Source: Carettochelys insculpta
Taxonomy: Eukaryota > Chordata > Testudines > Carettochelyidae
DNA length: 64,000 bases
Direction of reading: 5' to 3'
Assembly: GCF_033958435.1 (NCBI RefSeq)
Contig: NC_134161.1
Span: forward strand, 15,872,001 to 15,936,000
Below are positions 11,703 to 24,370 of the stretch, in pieces. How positions within the stretch are numbered: position 1 is the first letter of the stretch; each line of letters starts with the position of its first letter. A model generated the notes under the pieces. The model was given only the letters and a program-made list of their open reading frames with translations, searched no databases and had not been told where the DNA came from. The translations under genes were made by a program, and so were the position numbers.

Positions 11703-13718
11703 AAGGCTACTTCTGCTCTCCAAAGGCACCTGAGAGCCTCCCATCTGCTTTAATCCCTTTAAGTGCACTGAAGCAGATATCCAGCCCAGGGAAGGTCACT
11801 TAACTACACACTAAGCACTAGAATAAACATCTTAGACAAATTAGTCGACTTACGTGCCAGTCACAATAAATCAGACTAAACAAATTCAGTTAGGGGTAGG
11901 AGTAGTGGGTGGGGCAAACTAACTAAGGAGTAATCCTCTTACAGGATTTTAAAACATATGCACCATGTAATTAAATTGGATTATGCACTCTGCTTAGCAA
12001 AAAATGAGCCCTATTAAAGAAGTCTGTTGTATGACATGTTAAGGTGATATGACGCAGGCAGGAAGAATGAAATCCCATCTCGGGGCCTACTTCCCTGTTC
12101 TGTGCAGTGAAAAGGCCTGCAACATAGTTGTCTGTGGTTGAAATTCACCCCAAGGCAGGGTGATAGCACAAACCAGGTTTTAAGAGACGCAGTCGCTGGA
12201 CCACGGCAAATGACGGGTTGGTTCAAGAAACAGTTTTTAGTTGGGATGGGCTGCTCCGTACGTAACATCATTACAACCCCCCAAGCAGTAAAAAAACCGT
12301 CGGACGCTAATGTTTAATGAAAATGAAAAAGGTGTCATTTTCATCGCGGCTTTTCATGGGGGGGGGCCCCCCCACGGGAAATCTATGAATATGTGAATCT
12401 AAAATCATTTCCCAGACAGCTCTCGTGGGAAAGTGCATCCTAAAAGGTGAGACTGTTTCAGATTCACAGCTTTGTCTGGTGTTGCTGCTCCCTCTGTTGT
12501 ACTGATGCCAGCAAATGTAGTCACAGTAGGCAGAGGGGTGATCTAAAGGCAGCCCTGTCCTCAGAGCCATGCCAGGGATCTCATGGGCCCTTTGCCTTTT
12601 GTGCTAGGTGCACAGTTTGGAGCAAACCCAGCAGGACTCGTGGCTTGTCCCTGAAACCATCAGAGACTCTCAGCTTCTTGTACATGTTTGCACTGTTTCA
12701 CACTGAATTTGTGGTCTAAATGGAGTTGCTGTAGTGGAGTTGTCCTTGGAAGTCTCCCATCTAACTGGATGTATAGCTTGTGAGATGTGCTGGACCACAG
12801 TTTAAGGTGGCAAGGTGCCCTCTCTAGTGAGTTAGTAGGACGTTGCCTCTACAAAAATGTACACACACCAGACCAGCTTCTTTCTCTCTGTTCCAGCCAC
12901 ACAGATGATGCAAAGCAGCAGTTCTTGGTCCTATCTGGCCTGCTGAAAACATCTGCTGGCCTAGTGGCTCACAACTGGTGTAAAGTAGCACATGGATTGA
13001 AAATTCCCATCAAAACATTTTTAATAAAAATAACCATGTGATGCAATGTATGTTTCTACCAAACAAAAAGATCTTGTTTCATGGGGCAAAAAAAAATCAA
13101 AGTCAACGATGGGTTTTTTTCATTGTCTTTGAAGTTTTTCACAAGGGAGAGTATCACTTCCCAACCACATCTAGGAAATGTCTCCTACACAAGCTGTCTC
13201 ACCCCACACACACATGCCAGTAACAGAGCAGAGGACATTTGTGCTCTGTCAGAACTCAGAGGGCCCCTTGGGGGACTGCATGTTTAAGCCACAGCTGATG
13301 CTACACTGCTCCAAATTACAGTGGGAGAGTTGGAGAATGTAGCTTGCTGAAACTCAGACATTCCAGTTTGCAGAAATTTGTTGCATTTCTATGAACTTGA
13401 AGTTCTGTCAGATGTTTGACTTGGAAACATTGGATCATGAATATGCTTCCCCAGAACTGGTGGGGCTGGCCCAGAGCCATGTGCCAGTGAACTCCAGGAT
13501 GCTCAGCAGCCTGCTTGGTGACCTGGCAAGAAACTCGGTGGGTTTCCATTACATCCTCCTTGTGGATCATTGAAAGTTTGCTGAACCTGATGTTTACAGA
13601 GAATGCTCTGGGTTCAGCCAATCGTGAACAAACCAATGTTTCCATCAGGAAATTGTCCACCAGCTCTACTTCATAGCTCGCAGTCTTCCCCCCCCAACCC
13701 CACCGTCGCCATCCTCCA

Positions 13719-13755
13719 ACACGCATGTGCGTGCACGCGTGCGCGCACATGCACG

Positions 13756-13809
<54 letters not shown>
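13719..13809. repeat. Alternating purine-pyrimidine tract with (CA)n
   Basis: Ninety-one bases alternate purine and pyrimidine without a break: a mixed GC/GT/AC part (13719-13761), then pure (CA)n to 13809. Such tracts can adopt Z-DNA and are length-variable. Confidence 0.95.
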
Positions 13810-13810
<1 letters not shown>

Positions 13811-14759
13811 GCCTGCAAGCGCTAAGAGGATGGTGCGGAAATGAGTCAGGGCTGATGCACCTTATGCATTTGCCCCTTTAAGACTTTGCCAGCTGATGAG
13901 CAATCAGGCCCAGGCACGCTCTCCTGGACTCATGGGAGGAGGAATTATCAAGTGCAGATTGCATGGGAAATCAAGACAGAGGACTCTTCTGTACAGCAAG
14001 GAGCTATTATTATTATTATTATCATCAGAGCCTGAGCATGTTTAAAAACAATCGAGCACTGGAGGGAGCTGGCAAGTTGCGCAGCAGCCCATCAAACCCC
14101 AGACGTGTCTGCAATTCTCCCACCTCCAGAAACTTTGGAAATATTGGCATTTTTCTTTGTTTTCCACTGCAGGGAACTTGGAAAGATTGAATGACAGGGC
14201 TGGCTCCAGCCAGCTGCAAGGCAAACTTCCTAGCATGCAGCTCCACCTGTGTGAATGCAGTCAGAGGGAGCAGCGCCTCTGAGCTCCCCTTTGCAATTTT
14301 ACCAACGGGTCTCAGGCCCAACATGTGGCGTCCCCCTGGGCCTGCATCGTAATTTGCAACATTCTCTGTCCCTTGCCCCAGCCTTGTTGTTGCAAAAGGA
14401 TGCAGGGATGAGCTGCAGCAGGCTCCATTGGACCACAGAACCCCATGACTGCTCCCGGAGCTATGGATTACAGCTAAGACCCAGCGCTGGCTTGTGTGGA
14501 TTCTGCCAACATGCGACACAAAAATAGAATAGGTGATTAAATACAAGCTCTGCTGGCGTTAATGAGAACAGCTGCAGATGCATCCTCTGAACAGCCATGA
14601 GGGAGAACCCAAAGCCAGTTATGTGCTCGCACCTCTCATCCTGAGCTCTCAAAGTGCTTCACAATGGAAGTGAGCCTGTGGCTTGTAATGTTGAGAAGGC
14701 ATAAGTAGTACAGCATCAAGATCAGGCTGGTTCTCTCCCCTCCAAATCTGGGGAAGGGA

Positions 14760-15868
14760 CTGGAAGTAATACACCTGGACTTTTAGCAAAGCTTTTGATA
14801 TCTTTAAACGTTCTTGCCAGCATGTTTAAAGACGTATGGCTTGGGTTAATGGACTGCAAGGCGGATAAAAAGCTGTCTGGATCGCTGGGCTCAAATGAGT
14901 AGTGGTCTTCAGCTCTATGCCTGGCTGGTGGCCAGTATCAAGCGGAGTGTCCCAAGGGTCTATTCTGGGGGCAGTTTTGTTCAACATCCTTATCAGTGAC
15001 CTGGTGAGGGGATGGATTCCACCCTCAGCAGACTTGTGGATGACACTGAACCAGGGGAAGAGGTTGAAACGCGAGAGAGTAGGGATAGGGTAAAGGGAGA
15101 GCAAGACAAATTGGAGGATTAGGTGAAAAGTCCAATGAGGTTCAACAAGGACAAATGCAGAGTCCTTGGAGGAATCCCACGTACTAGGAAGTGACAGTGG
15201 TTCTGCAGAAAAGGACCTGGGGATAATGGTGAATGAGAAGCTGGAGATGAGCCAACAGTGTGCCCTTGTAGCCAGGAAGGCTAAGGGCGCACTGGGGTGC
15301 ATCAGTAGGAGCACTGCCAGCAGATCTAGGGAAGTGATTATTCCCTTTTATTCAGCACTGGAGAGGTGGCATGTGAAGTATTGTGTCCAGTTCTGCCCCC
15401 ACCCATTACGGGACGGATGTAGGTGCACTGGAAAGAGTCCAGTGGAAGGTGATTAGGGGGGCTGTAGCTCATGACTTATGAGGAGAGGCTGAGGGGGTTG
15501 GGCTTGCTTAATTTACAGAGAAGAGTGAGAGGGGATTTGATAGCAGCCTTCAACTTCCTGAAGAGAGGTTCCAAAGAGAATGGAGAAAGTCTGTTCTCAG
15601 TGATGGTAGGTGGCAGAACAAGGAGCAATGGTCTCAAGTTACAGTGGAGGTTGAATATTAAGAAAAAAAACTATTTCATTAGCAGAGAGGTGAAGCACTG
15701 GAATGGGTTACCTGGGCAGGTGGTAGAATCTCCTTCCCTAGAGGTCTCTAAATCCTGGCTTGCCAAAGCCTGGCTGGGATGATTTAGTTGGGGTTGGTCC
15801 TCCTTTCAGCAGGGGGTTGGACTCGATTGCCTAAGGTCTCTTCCAACCCTATGAGTCTATGGGATTCT
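14760..15868 (+). mobile_element. CR1 LINE, 3' part with reverse transcriptase remnants
   Basis: It opens with the decayed equivalent of 'YLDFSKAFD', followed by 'SGVSQGSILGAVLFNILI' and a damaged aspartate-box region. Then come 'EKDLGIMVNEKLEMSQQC', 'MTYEERLRGLGLLNLQ' and 'REVKHWNGLPGQVVESPS', the standard C-terminal CR1 order. The 3' end 'ggactcgattgcctaagg' and 'tatgagtctatgggattct' is the CR1 terminal motif. The coding region is split over three frames by frameshifts, so the copy is dead. Confidence 0.92.
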
Positions 15869-16394
15869 CTTTGACTAGCTACGTCAGGATAAAAACAAGA
15901 GGGCCTTGTCTCCACTGAGGCTTTACAGCATGAGAGCTCTCTAGAGCTGGTGATTTCAGCGTAAAAGCCTAAGTTTGGGGAAGTGAAAACACGCCCTAGG
16001 TCTCCATGGAGTCAGTTTTCTTTGAACTGTTGAATCAGGATGTGAGATTCCGGTTCTAGCCATTGACAATAATAATCCAATTACTCCAGATTGTAGACTG
16101 TGAAGTTATAAAATAAGTGCAAAAATTCCCCACAGCTGGTGCTAACAAGCAAGATAGCATTTCCCCAGCAAAGTGCTGAAAGCTGAGGAGCTTCACTCCT
16201 ACCGGTTCTTAATTAAACCTCAGAAATAGATCTGTGTGGCCCTTTATCAAAGGTGCTAATTGCTAATCAGCCCTGGGATGCAGCTGGTTCACTAGACTCT
16301 GGCAGAATGCAGAACCTCAGTTGGCTTGAAAACCTCAGCAAGATTCCTAGGCTGATCAGTGTACAAGAGGTGCACAGAGGGAGACAAATGGCCT

Positions 16395-16475
16395 GGATTT
16401 CAGAGCTCCTGAGCACCCACAACTGTCCTAGGAGTTAGTGGGACCTCAGCATCTTTGCAAAATTGGACCAGACAC
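16395..16475. repeat. Ancient amniote repeat fragment (unnamed)
   Basis: 'tcctgagcacccacaactg', 'gttagtgggacctcagcat' and 'aattggacca' follow the pattern of a widespread old amniote repeat (inverted form: 'tggacctgatttt' / 'gagcacctg'). Similar text occurs near 53650-53780 and 57600-57690. Identification is by memory of pattern only. Confidence 0.4.
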
Positions 16476-16625
16476 TCTCACGGTGCTCATTTAGAGACAT
16501 TTCTTGCCAACCATTCTTATAAAAGAAGAGATGTGAGGAAGTGAAGCGGCTGCATTACCAAAGAGTTGCTTATGAGATGGCAAGATGTCTGTGTGAGGAA
16601 ACGTGCAGCAGGTAGAAAGCTTTGG

Positions 16626-16741
16626 TAGGGTTGCCAACCCTCCAGGATTGTCCTGGGGTGTCTAGGAATTAATTTTTCATTAAAGAAAGTGTCATGCCAT
16701 GAAACCTCCAGGAATATGTCCAACCAAAATTGGCAACTCTA
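16626..16741. mobile_element. Short TIR element (about 115 bp)
   Basis: It starts 'agggttgccaaccctcc' and ends 'aattggcaactct', an imperfect inverted pair. The two halves also share 'cctccaggaat' / 'ctccaggatt'. Small, non-coding and MITE-like. Confidence 0.65.
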
Positions 16742-16964
16742 GCTTCAGGCCTTGTGTGTTTTCATTCATTAGGAATTCATCCACAACAAAAGTCTGCCTC
16801 TGAACTTAGCAGAGGGCTTTCCCTGGAGATCTTCCACTCACCAGTGCTGGGCGTAGAAGGAAAGAGAATCTTAATGACACTGTGGTATCAGTCGTTGGGG
16901 AATTTTTCAGTCATGTGTCCTCCATAATAGGATTAGGAAGAGGTCACCATCCTGCAAGGCATTA

Positions 16965-17300
16965 TACAGGTTGAACCTCTCTAATCCAGAACTTTCTCAT
17001 CTGGCAATATCTGTAATCCAGCATGACTTTGGTTAGCTGGACAACCAGTTACCAGGGGTCTGGCCAAGTTTCCCAGGATACCATAAAGTTTGTTTCCAGC
17101 CACCAGTCCTGGCTGTCAGTGTTCTGTGCTGTTATTTAGCTAAATGTCTTCTAAGACCTAAATGTCTCCTAAGAGCCCAGTAAGCAGTGGAAGTGTTTGG
17201 TACTGCTGCTACACAATATGACCTCCTGTGGTCTGGCAAAGTCTCTTGTCCAGCACCGGTCAAGGCCTGAGGGTCCTGGGTTAGAGAGGTTGATCCTGTA
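16965..17300 (+). mobile_element. TIR element with TA flanks (copy 1)
   Basis: The element 16967-17298 begins 'caggttgaacctctctaa' and ends 'ttagagaggttgatcctg', an inverted pair of about 20 bp. TA lies directly outside both ends, as expected for Tc1/mariner-type insertion. Internal words 'ggccaagtttccc' and 'accagtcctggct' recur in 32512-32640 and, inverted, in 44591-44914. It contains no transposase frame. Confidence 0.75.
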
Positions 17301-17458
17301 CAAACATATGGGAAGACACAATGCCTGCCTGGCAGAATTAACAGGCTAATTAAAAGCAAAAAGCAATAAGTATGACAACCAACCATGGGTGGAAAAGGGG
17401 AGGATGATAACAGTGACAGACCGGATGGATTCATGGCTGTAGACACCTTCCCAGTTTA

Positions 17459-17632
17459 ACCCACACACCTACTGGGTGTGGTTTGCTGTCCCCTGTAGTG
17501 ATGCCTAAACCACTTGCAGAGAGAGAGAGAATGAGTCTCCTCTATAGGCCTAGCTGAGAGCCAGCTGGGTTTTAGCTCACATGCTGGAGGCTCATGAACT
17601 AAGCTCCAGAGGTCCCAGCTTCGATTGTGCCT
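17459..17632 (+). repeat. tRNA-like SINE (copy 1)
   Basis: The 3' half resembles a tRNA gene: an A-box-like 'tttagctcac', an anticodon-arm-like 'ctaagctccagaggtc' and a B-box-like 'agcttcgattg'. The upstream 100 bp ('tactgggtgtggttt', 'gagtctcctcta', 'gctgagagccagctgg') are shared with 26283-26460 and 27545-27690. It is a dispersed, decayed pol III SINE, not a functional tRNA gene. Confidence 0.7.
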
Positions 17633-17845
17633 GTTGGCAGTACACTGGCACACAGCAGCCTTGTAAGTAATCATCAAAACCTCTATTCCCATGAGTTCAT
17701 TAAAACCTCTCATTATTGAGATGTTCCTGTATTGATTAACTGGGCTGGATGATGCATGGAGGAAATTAAGACTGGGATGTGAAAAACAGTAGCTGGGAAG
17801 AACCAGAACCCATATGCAATGCAGCTCTGTAAGCAGCCACATAAA

Positions 17846-17930
17846 ATCTTAGAATTGTAGGACTGGAAGGGGCCCCAAGAGGCCCTTTATTACTGTTGCC
17901 TGCACTCATGACAGAACTAAGTGTTTGTTA
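17846..17930 (+). repeat. CR1 3'-end fragment
   Basis: 'cttagaattgtaggactgg' followed by 'ccaagaggccc' and 'cctgcactcatgacagaac' matches the terminal region of CR1-type elements. Only about 85 bp remain. Confidence 0.6.
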
Positions 17931-19539
17931 TTTAGGCCACCTAAACCTCTGAGACCTGGGCACAAGCTGCCCTTTGAGTAGCGCAAAATTGCCTCCTTTA
18001 ACTCCCATCAATTTGTCTTCGGAGGAGGAGCTTAGTGGATGTCCCACAGTGGGGCAGCCAGGTAGGTCCTTCACAAGCCCCTGCCATGCTTCTGCCATCC
18101 TACAGAAAATGCAGGACTCAGAAAAGTCCTTAACGTTGGCCTGCCTGCTCCCACTGATGTCTACAGAGGTGTCAGCATTGACCTGAATGGGAACAGAGCT
18201 GAGTAACGATTTCAGTGGCGGCTGAGTAGGGCCATTGCTTCATTGGCTTCACTGAGGGTAAAGTTCAGCCAGGGCTGAGCACTTCTGAACCCCCAGCCCA
18301 GACTGAAGACAGGGAGGACAAGATCCACCGACATCCATCCAAATCCTTCTATCAGAGGCCAGAAGTGTCTCTACTGAGCCACACCGACTGCAAGCAGGTA
18401 AATGCAGCTACAATGCTGCTCCGCTCTATTCACAAAAACTAAGCTCTGAAAGCCCCTGCCCCTCGCCCACTGAATCTCCTTCTCGGTACTTCTGTGCCCA
18501 CCAGAGTCCTCATTCAAGTGGCGCTTGCTTTGCGCTGGGTCTCACCTTCCTGAACTTGATTAATGCTCCGATGAGCCAATCTGGAAGGCCCAGCCATGTA
18601 ATTTAGCTGGCCTGGAGATGACTTAACACCTCTTCCAGCTGATGAATGAGCCCGTCTGTGCCAGCACTGAGGGAACAAGTCTAACATATGGCTAAGGAAC
18701 CATTGAGGGCTTTGCGGGGCCCACACGTCTTCATTAGGAGGGAGCCAGGCAGGAGGAGTAACACAATACATCACCATTATGGAAATTTACACTTAATAAA
18801 GAAATAATTTGGACAATGCATCAGCCCAGATCTACTCGGGGAAGTGCAGCACGCTCCTGGCCCCAGACGCCTCATCAGTCGTCTCCGATAACCTGTCACT
18901 CACCGGAGGCACCCAGCAAGAGCGTACCCACCTGGCTTAGCTCTCCGGGAGCCTGCTGTCACAGGCATTGGGTAAGTGAGGCTCCGAGCACAGGCGTGGA
19001 AGGGAGGAGCGATTGGAGGAGAAAGGGGCTAGTGAGCTGACAATTCCAGCTCCAATGCAGCAGTAGCTTTGTGAATCTCACATGAAACACCCCCTGGCCA
19101 TACCGCCCTGGGTGGGCAGAAAGCTGGCACCCAAGCCATGTCCCAGACCTCTCCTTTGGCTGCACTGTGTTTGCAGCCAGTGACGTCCTCTGCCAGGGCA
19201 GTCCCGACAAGCAGGCAAACTATCCCTCAACTAGCTGCCAGAATACTCTGCTGCCCTCTCCTCACTGGGGCTGATCCCCCACTGGTGTTGACATTTGCCC
19301 AAGTGCAAAGTGAGTGCGTGAGTGAAAACGTCTACTGGGGAAGCGTGTTGCACCCACTGCACACTGAGTGAAGAGGTGAGCTGAGGACCAGGGCACCTGA
19401 GAATACCAACTAAGGATACAGCCGAACTCCAGGTCGGAATCCCGGTTAGCTCATCTCAGCCCTTGATGCTCCTGATGAGGATCTGTTGTTTATGTGACAC
19501 ATGTACCCCGGTCAAGAATCACTGTGTTACAGATGGGTG

Positions 19540-19800
19540 CAAAATAAGCCATCAATCCAGTGTCTGTGTCCAGTCTGTGATTTTTAGCGTCGAGCAGAGA
19601 AATTAATTTCAGCTCATCTTTTTAAAGCGTCGTGCAGGTTCCCTTAGAGGAGGAGGGCTGAGAGGTCAGATCTAGACCTTTGGAAAAAGCGTTCACCCCA
19701 GGTGACGTGGTGGCTTTGGTATTTTGTCATTTTCCTGGGTGAGTTTGTTGGAGAGGGCAATCTGGTTTCACTCGCGTAGCTGTTGGGACATTTAGCACAC
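19540..19800 (-). repeat. Unclassified repeat relic
   Basis: 'ccatcaatccagtgtctg', 'gtctgtgatttttagcgtc' and 'gcgtcgtgcaggtt' are words I associate with a reptile interspersed repeat whose other end resembles 37131-37350. Read on the minus strand, part is open (65 codons) but matches no protein I can name. The identification is from memory. Confidence 0.4.
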
Positions 19801-19984
19801 CGTGTGAGGCGATCGGCGTGTGCAGACTCCATGGGTCTCAAAAGATTTGTTGTGGGGGCTGTTGATCACTTCAGAAGTGGAGCTAAGCTTACGAGTGTCT
19901 CATCTGCTGTTCTGGCAGACTCTAGTGCCACTGTGAGTTGCTGTGTCCTGGTCTGTGGGGAACCTTCATCCATACCCTGTCATT

Positions 19985-20790
19985 CACTCCCAGCTTCTGA
20001 CACCATTCCTACCCATCCTGGCTAATAGCCATTGATGAACCTAACCTCCAAGAATGTATCTAGCTCTTTATTTAGCCCTGTTTATAGCCTTGGCCTTCAT
20101 AATATCCTCTGTCAAGGAGTTCCACAGGTTAACTGTGCATTGCATGAAGAAAAACTTCCTTTTGTTTTAAACCTGCTGCCTGTTCATTTATTTGGTGACC
20201 CTAGTTCTTGTGTTCTGGGAAGGACTGGGTGACTCTTATTTATTTTCTCCACACTAGTCCTGATTTTACAGTTCTGTCGTATCTCCCCTTAGTCATTTCT
20301 TTTCCGAGCTGAAAGTCCCAGTCTTGTTAATCTCTCATCACATGGCAGCTGTGCCCTACCCCTCATCGTTCAGTTGCCTTTTTCTGAACTTCTTCCAAAG
20401 CCAAGAGGCGACCACCTCTGCACACAGTATTCAAGGGGTGGGCCTGCCAGGGATTTATAAAGAGGCAACAAGATATTCTCAGTCCCTTTATTGATGATTC
20501 CCAACCTTGTTTGGCTCTGGGGGTTGTTTTGTTTCGTTTGCTTTTGTTTTTGGGGTGTGTTTTCATTTATTTTTGTTTGTTTGTTTGTTTTTACTGCTTC
20601 TGCACATTGACTGGATGTTTTCAGAGATTATTCACAATGACTCCAAGATCTCTCTTGAGTGTAACAGCTCATTTAGCCCCCATCATCTTAGATGTAGTTA
20701 GGATTATGTTTTTCAGTGTGCATGGCTTTGCATTGATCAACACTGAATTTCATCTGCCATGTTGTTGCGCAGGTTTTTGATGACTCCCTG
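19985..20790 (-). mobile_element. CR1 LINE fragment, antisense to KIRREL3
   Basis: On the + strand it reads 'caaggagttccacagg', 'acctgctgcctgttcattt', 'cagttgcctttttctgaac' and 'ggatttataaagaggcaa', the complement of the C-terminal CR1 coding region. It parallels 28180-28760 almost word for word. A T/G-rich expansion near 20520-20590 interrupts it. No intact frame. Confidence 0.85.
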
Positions 20791-22597
20791 CATGGGTACT
20801 ATTGTGTGTGTGGGAGGGGGGTAGTGACAGGTGGGGATGTGCGGTTGATGAGGGATTTACTTCTGTATTGAAGTATTTGGGTGATCATTATTACCATTTA
20901 GACCCAATTCACAGTCTCTGGTAACTGATCACTTCTCGTTGCAGCCAGCAGCAGACACGGTCTTGCCCTGCAGTGCCCAATGTAACACTCTTGTAGTATG
21001 TGTGTTAGGTCCCCCTCTAGTGTCCAGTCCACACAGAAGATAGCTGCCTAACACTGCGAAGCACTGAAGTTGCTCCTTTTGCTCAAATGAGAGGGATCAG
21101 TGCCTTTCAGTGCTGGGCTCCAAACACAGCCCATACCCTGTGGTTCAGGTCATTGCCGATAGAGAGTTCTGCTCTGGATGATTAATAATGTTAGGCCTTT
21201 AGTTCAAAGAGCTGAGCTGCAGGCATGGGGTTGTGAGGCTGCTTCAAATCCAGCCCGTCTCTATTTCTTGCCTGGTGAGATTTCTGAAGCCAAAAATGGA
21301 AGACCACAGTGATATAACTGCATGGTCCTTGGGGGACCCTCGGGAGGCTGCAGGGTTGAACTCTTCCATGTGGCTGAGATCCTGCCCCTCTATCTAGCAA
21401 GCTTAGGCCTTTTAGAAGCCAGGCCTGCACCACAGGCTTGTAAAGTGAGCAAGTGTGGGCCCTGTCTCCCTCCCAGGAGTATGGACACAGAGGATGATAG
21501 CTTCCTGTTACTGTCGGCATAAAGCGTTAGAGCTAGAGCCACAAATGCATCTCTCCCTCTGACCCATCAGTCTGTCCCCAAAAGCTGGGAAACAGGGAAT
21601 TCGGAGGCAAGGAACCTTGTGGCTCTGAGCGCTCAGCACCGTGCCTTGTCTCTGCACCTCGCTCCCGGTTAGCAGCCGTGGCTCGCTGCTCTGCTTTGTG
21701 GCTCCAGAAGATCCCTTGCATGACTCTCCCCGGGCAGCACGCTGGGAGGATGAACATCTGCCTCAGAGCTGTGAATTCCACCAAGTCTTCAGACGTCACA
21801 GTGCCGATGTCTCTTTGCACCTCTCGTCCCCTTTCCCCCGCAGTGTTGGAGGGCTACACTGTGGCACAAGCTGTCCCATGTTGGAGTCCTCTTGAACATG
21901 AGCTATGATGTTTAGACCAAGCACTCACCTCTTCATGGGGGAGGAAGGGCTCTCGCTCCCTAATGCTAGTAATTGAAATTATTGCTGGTAATAAACCAAC
22001 AAATCCATTCTGCTTGCAATTTGTAGCAATCAACAGCCATTCCCAGGAATTAGAGGCTAATTAATTCATTTCCTCAGTCGTGCATTTATTTAAGGTATAT
22101 GGGGGTGGTCGCTGTACTTTCATTAGGCAATTAAAATGGGGCCAGGCAAAATATTTATTTGTTTTAAGTCCTCGTCAGTAAACACAGTTTATGCACCAAG
22201 CAACTGGGTTCATTCTGAATTGTTAATTCCGAGTCTCAGTGCATTGCACTTTGCTGGAAAATGCACCATCAGAGCGGCCACTCTGGCGGGCTCTTTGTCT
22301 TGGGTACATTGATCAAAAGGGGCAGCGGCGATGTACGTGCTGCTCATCTGGGACAGGATCTTCTGGGGGATTCAAAGGCTTGGAAGGAGCAATCTTTATG
22401 CGCAGGAAGCATACTGTCTGCTGGTGCATGTGTGTTACAGGTGCACCTGAGCCACGGAGGGTTTGAGCTGCAGCCCCCAAGCTGTGGAGGGTTATCTCAA
22501 GGTCTAGCCATGTCTGTGGTTAGCTCTGGATGTTTCTGCTTCAGTCCTCGCAGGACTGGTCGAGCTACCCAGCCATCACCCAGCAAATGTGCCTGTG

Positions 22598-22885
22598 AAG
22601 CTTGGTCTACTCTAGACATTAAAGTCGATTGTAGATGTGCAATTCTAACTACAGCGGTTGCGTAGCTAGAATCGACATATCTGCCATTGACTTACCTGGC
22701 TGTCCTCACAGAGGGAGGTTGATGGGAGCAACTCTCCCTTTGACCTTCCTTACTCCTTGCGATATTGAGGGCACAGGGGTCGACTGCTGACTCCTGATAG
22801 TTTGATTTTTGCACCTCTCTACCAGCGCACGGAATCAAATTCTGGCAGATCAACCCTGACCACGTCGATCTTCCTTGTAGCCTAG
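22598..22885. mobile_element. Miniature TIR element, copy of the 11434-11702 family
   Basis: It shares 'ttggtctac', 'gtgcaattctaactaca', 'gctagaatcgac', 'cagagggaggttga' and 'cttgcgatatt' with its relatives. The right terminus is worn ('ttgtagcctag'). Confidence 0.65.
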
Positions 22886-23057
22886 GTGTACGCTGAGAGC
22901 GTAGGACAGCAATAGTGTGTATACATAGCATGTTGCACTATGCAGCTGATGGGCATTCTTCCAATAAAGGTAATTAGTGTTAATAAAGGCTCCCCTCTCA
23001 CCCAATGGCTGCAGTGCCTCACAAGTGTAAATCGTCCAAGCTTGGAAGCCCTGTTGC

Positions 23058-23215
23058 CCCATTTTATGGAAGAGTACACTGAGGCAGAGAGGCATTCTGT
23101 GACGTTGCCCCAGCTGAGCTATCTGGGTGAACACTGGCGAATGTCACCCAGAGTGAGAGAGGGAAGAGCTGAGGCTAGAACCCAGTCCTCTGCTGCAGTC
23201 CTGGCTCAGGCAAGT
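23058..23215 (-). repeat. MIR-like SINE relic
   Basis: The order 'cattttatggaag', 'actgaggcagaga', 'tgacgttgccccag' and 'gctaGAACCCAGtcctc' is the complement of a MIR (conserved core and B-box side). Confidence 0.6.
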
Positions 23216-23989
23216 GATGGTAAGCGCACACTGACTGTCTCTACATTAGCAAATTTCCAACTGACTCCCTTTTGTTTTGAGACTAATCTTCATAAATTCC
23301 TGGAGGGGGAGGTCTGATGAGGTTGCCTAGAGTGGCACATGGCCCATCCACAGCTGCTGCTAAGCAGAATCTCAGGCTGCTGGAGAGGGATCACTAGATT
23401 GAGAAGGCTCTGGATTATTACGTGGAATTCGTTCTTCCATTTCTGACTGGTGGGCTTTGCCCACATGCTAAGGTCTACTGACCACCCCGCTGGTGGTTGG
23501 GATGGAATTTTCCCCAGGTCGGGAAGCAGGGGGCAGGGGAGGGGTGGGCATAGGTGAGTGCCTCTAAAATCCTTTGCCGTGTAGGGCATAGGTCTCTTGG
23601 TGGTTTGAGGTAGAGTAAATGGTGCATACTCTGAAACATGAAGTCTTCAAACCAGGCTTTGAATCTGTCAGTAACTCAGCCAGAGGTTAGGAGTCTGTTA
23701 CTGGAGTTGGTGGTGAGATTCTGTGGCCTTAAAATCTGAGCTTCGAATGAGGCCCAAAGCGATTTTAGTCTTTGTATGCTTACAGGAGTGAAGGCTGCCC
23801 TTTATTCTGGTTTCAGAAATTGTACATTGATCAATTATTGCTGAGTCTGCCCAGCCTCACACTCCAGAACTAACCTTTTCAGCCTGCGCAAGGAGACAGC
23901 TTTAAAGTGACTTCAGATGCAGCTTAAGCAATGTCAGTCAGTCCAAGAGACAAGCCTGGACTGGTTTGGCATTCATCTGCGGTGCAGTG

Positions 23990-24184
23990 TTGGTGACCAA
24001 ACAAACAAGCCATCCTGCAGCACTTTAAAGACTAACAAAATGATTTCTGGAAAGAGGTGGGTCTGCCCCGCGAAAGCTCATGGCCTAGTCAGTTATTTGG
24101 TTGGCCTTCAAAGTGCTGCAGGACTGCTGGTTTGTTCTGTGAAGAGACAGACTCACAGGGCTACCTCTGTGTGACTATTGGTGA
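23990..24184. mobile_element. Fold-back family, inverted form (third copy)
   Basis: The left arm (about 23998-24042: 'tgcagcactttaaagacta') is the complement of part of the right arm (24089-24135: 'ccttcaaagtgctgcagg'). The right arm continues through 'acagactcacagggctacc' 'tctgtgtga', the shared asymmetric end. Short direct repeats 'ttggtga' flank it (23990-23996 and 24178-24184). More diverged than the copies at 8.4 and 40.2 kb. Confidence 0.7.
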
Positions 24185-24370
24185 TGAGAAACTGAAATCA
24201 ATGTAATTGATGCACTTGCCTGCTAGTAGCTGATGGAGTAGGTGCCTCTGGAAGGAGCAATTACAGAACTGTACTCGTTAGAACTCATCTTCATTTAGGG
24301 ACCGCCCCCTGGAGGAGGAACTGGGAGGAAGTTGGACAGAAGCTGAGGTTCAGTAGCACAGGTAGGGATT

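Noticed and set aside
13316..13810. 164-codon open frame on the minus strand with a long Cys-Val repeat
   Set aside because: It is the (CA)n microsatellite read through; the rest resembles no protein.
17571..17632. tRNA gene
   Set aside because: A- and B-box-like parts are degenerate, it cannot form a full cloverleaf by eye, and it recurs as part of a longer dispersed unit.
22239..22665. Overlapping 75- and 134-codon frames
   Set aside because: No domain or splice context, and the 3' part enters a TIR element.
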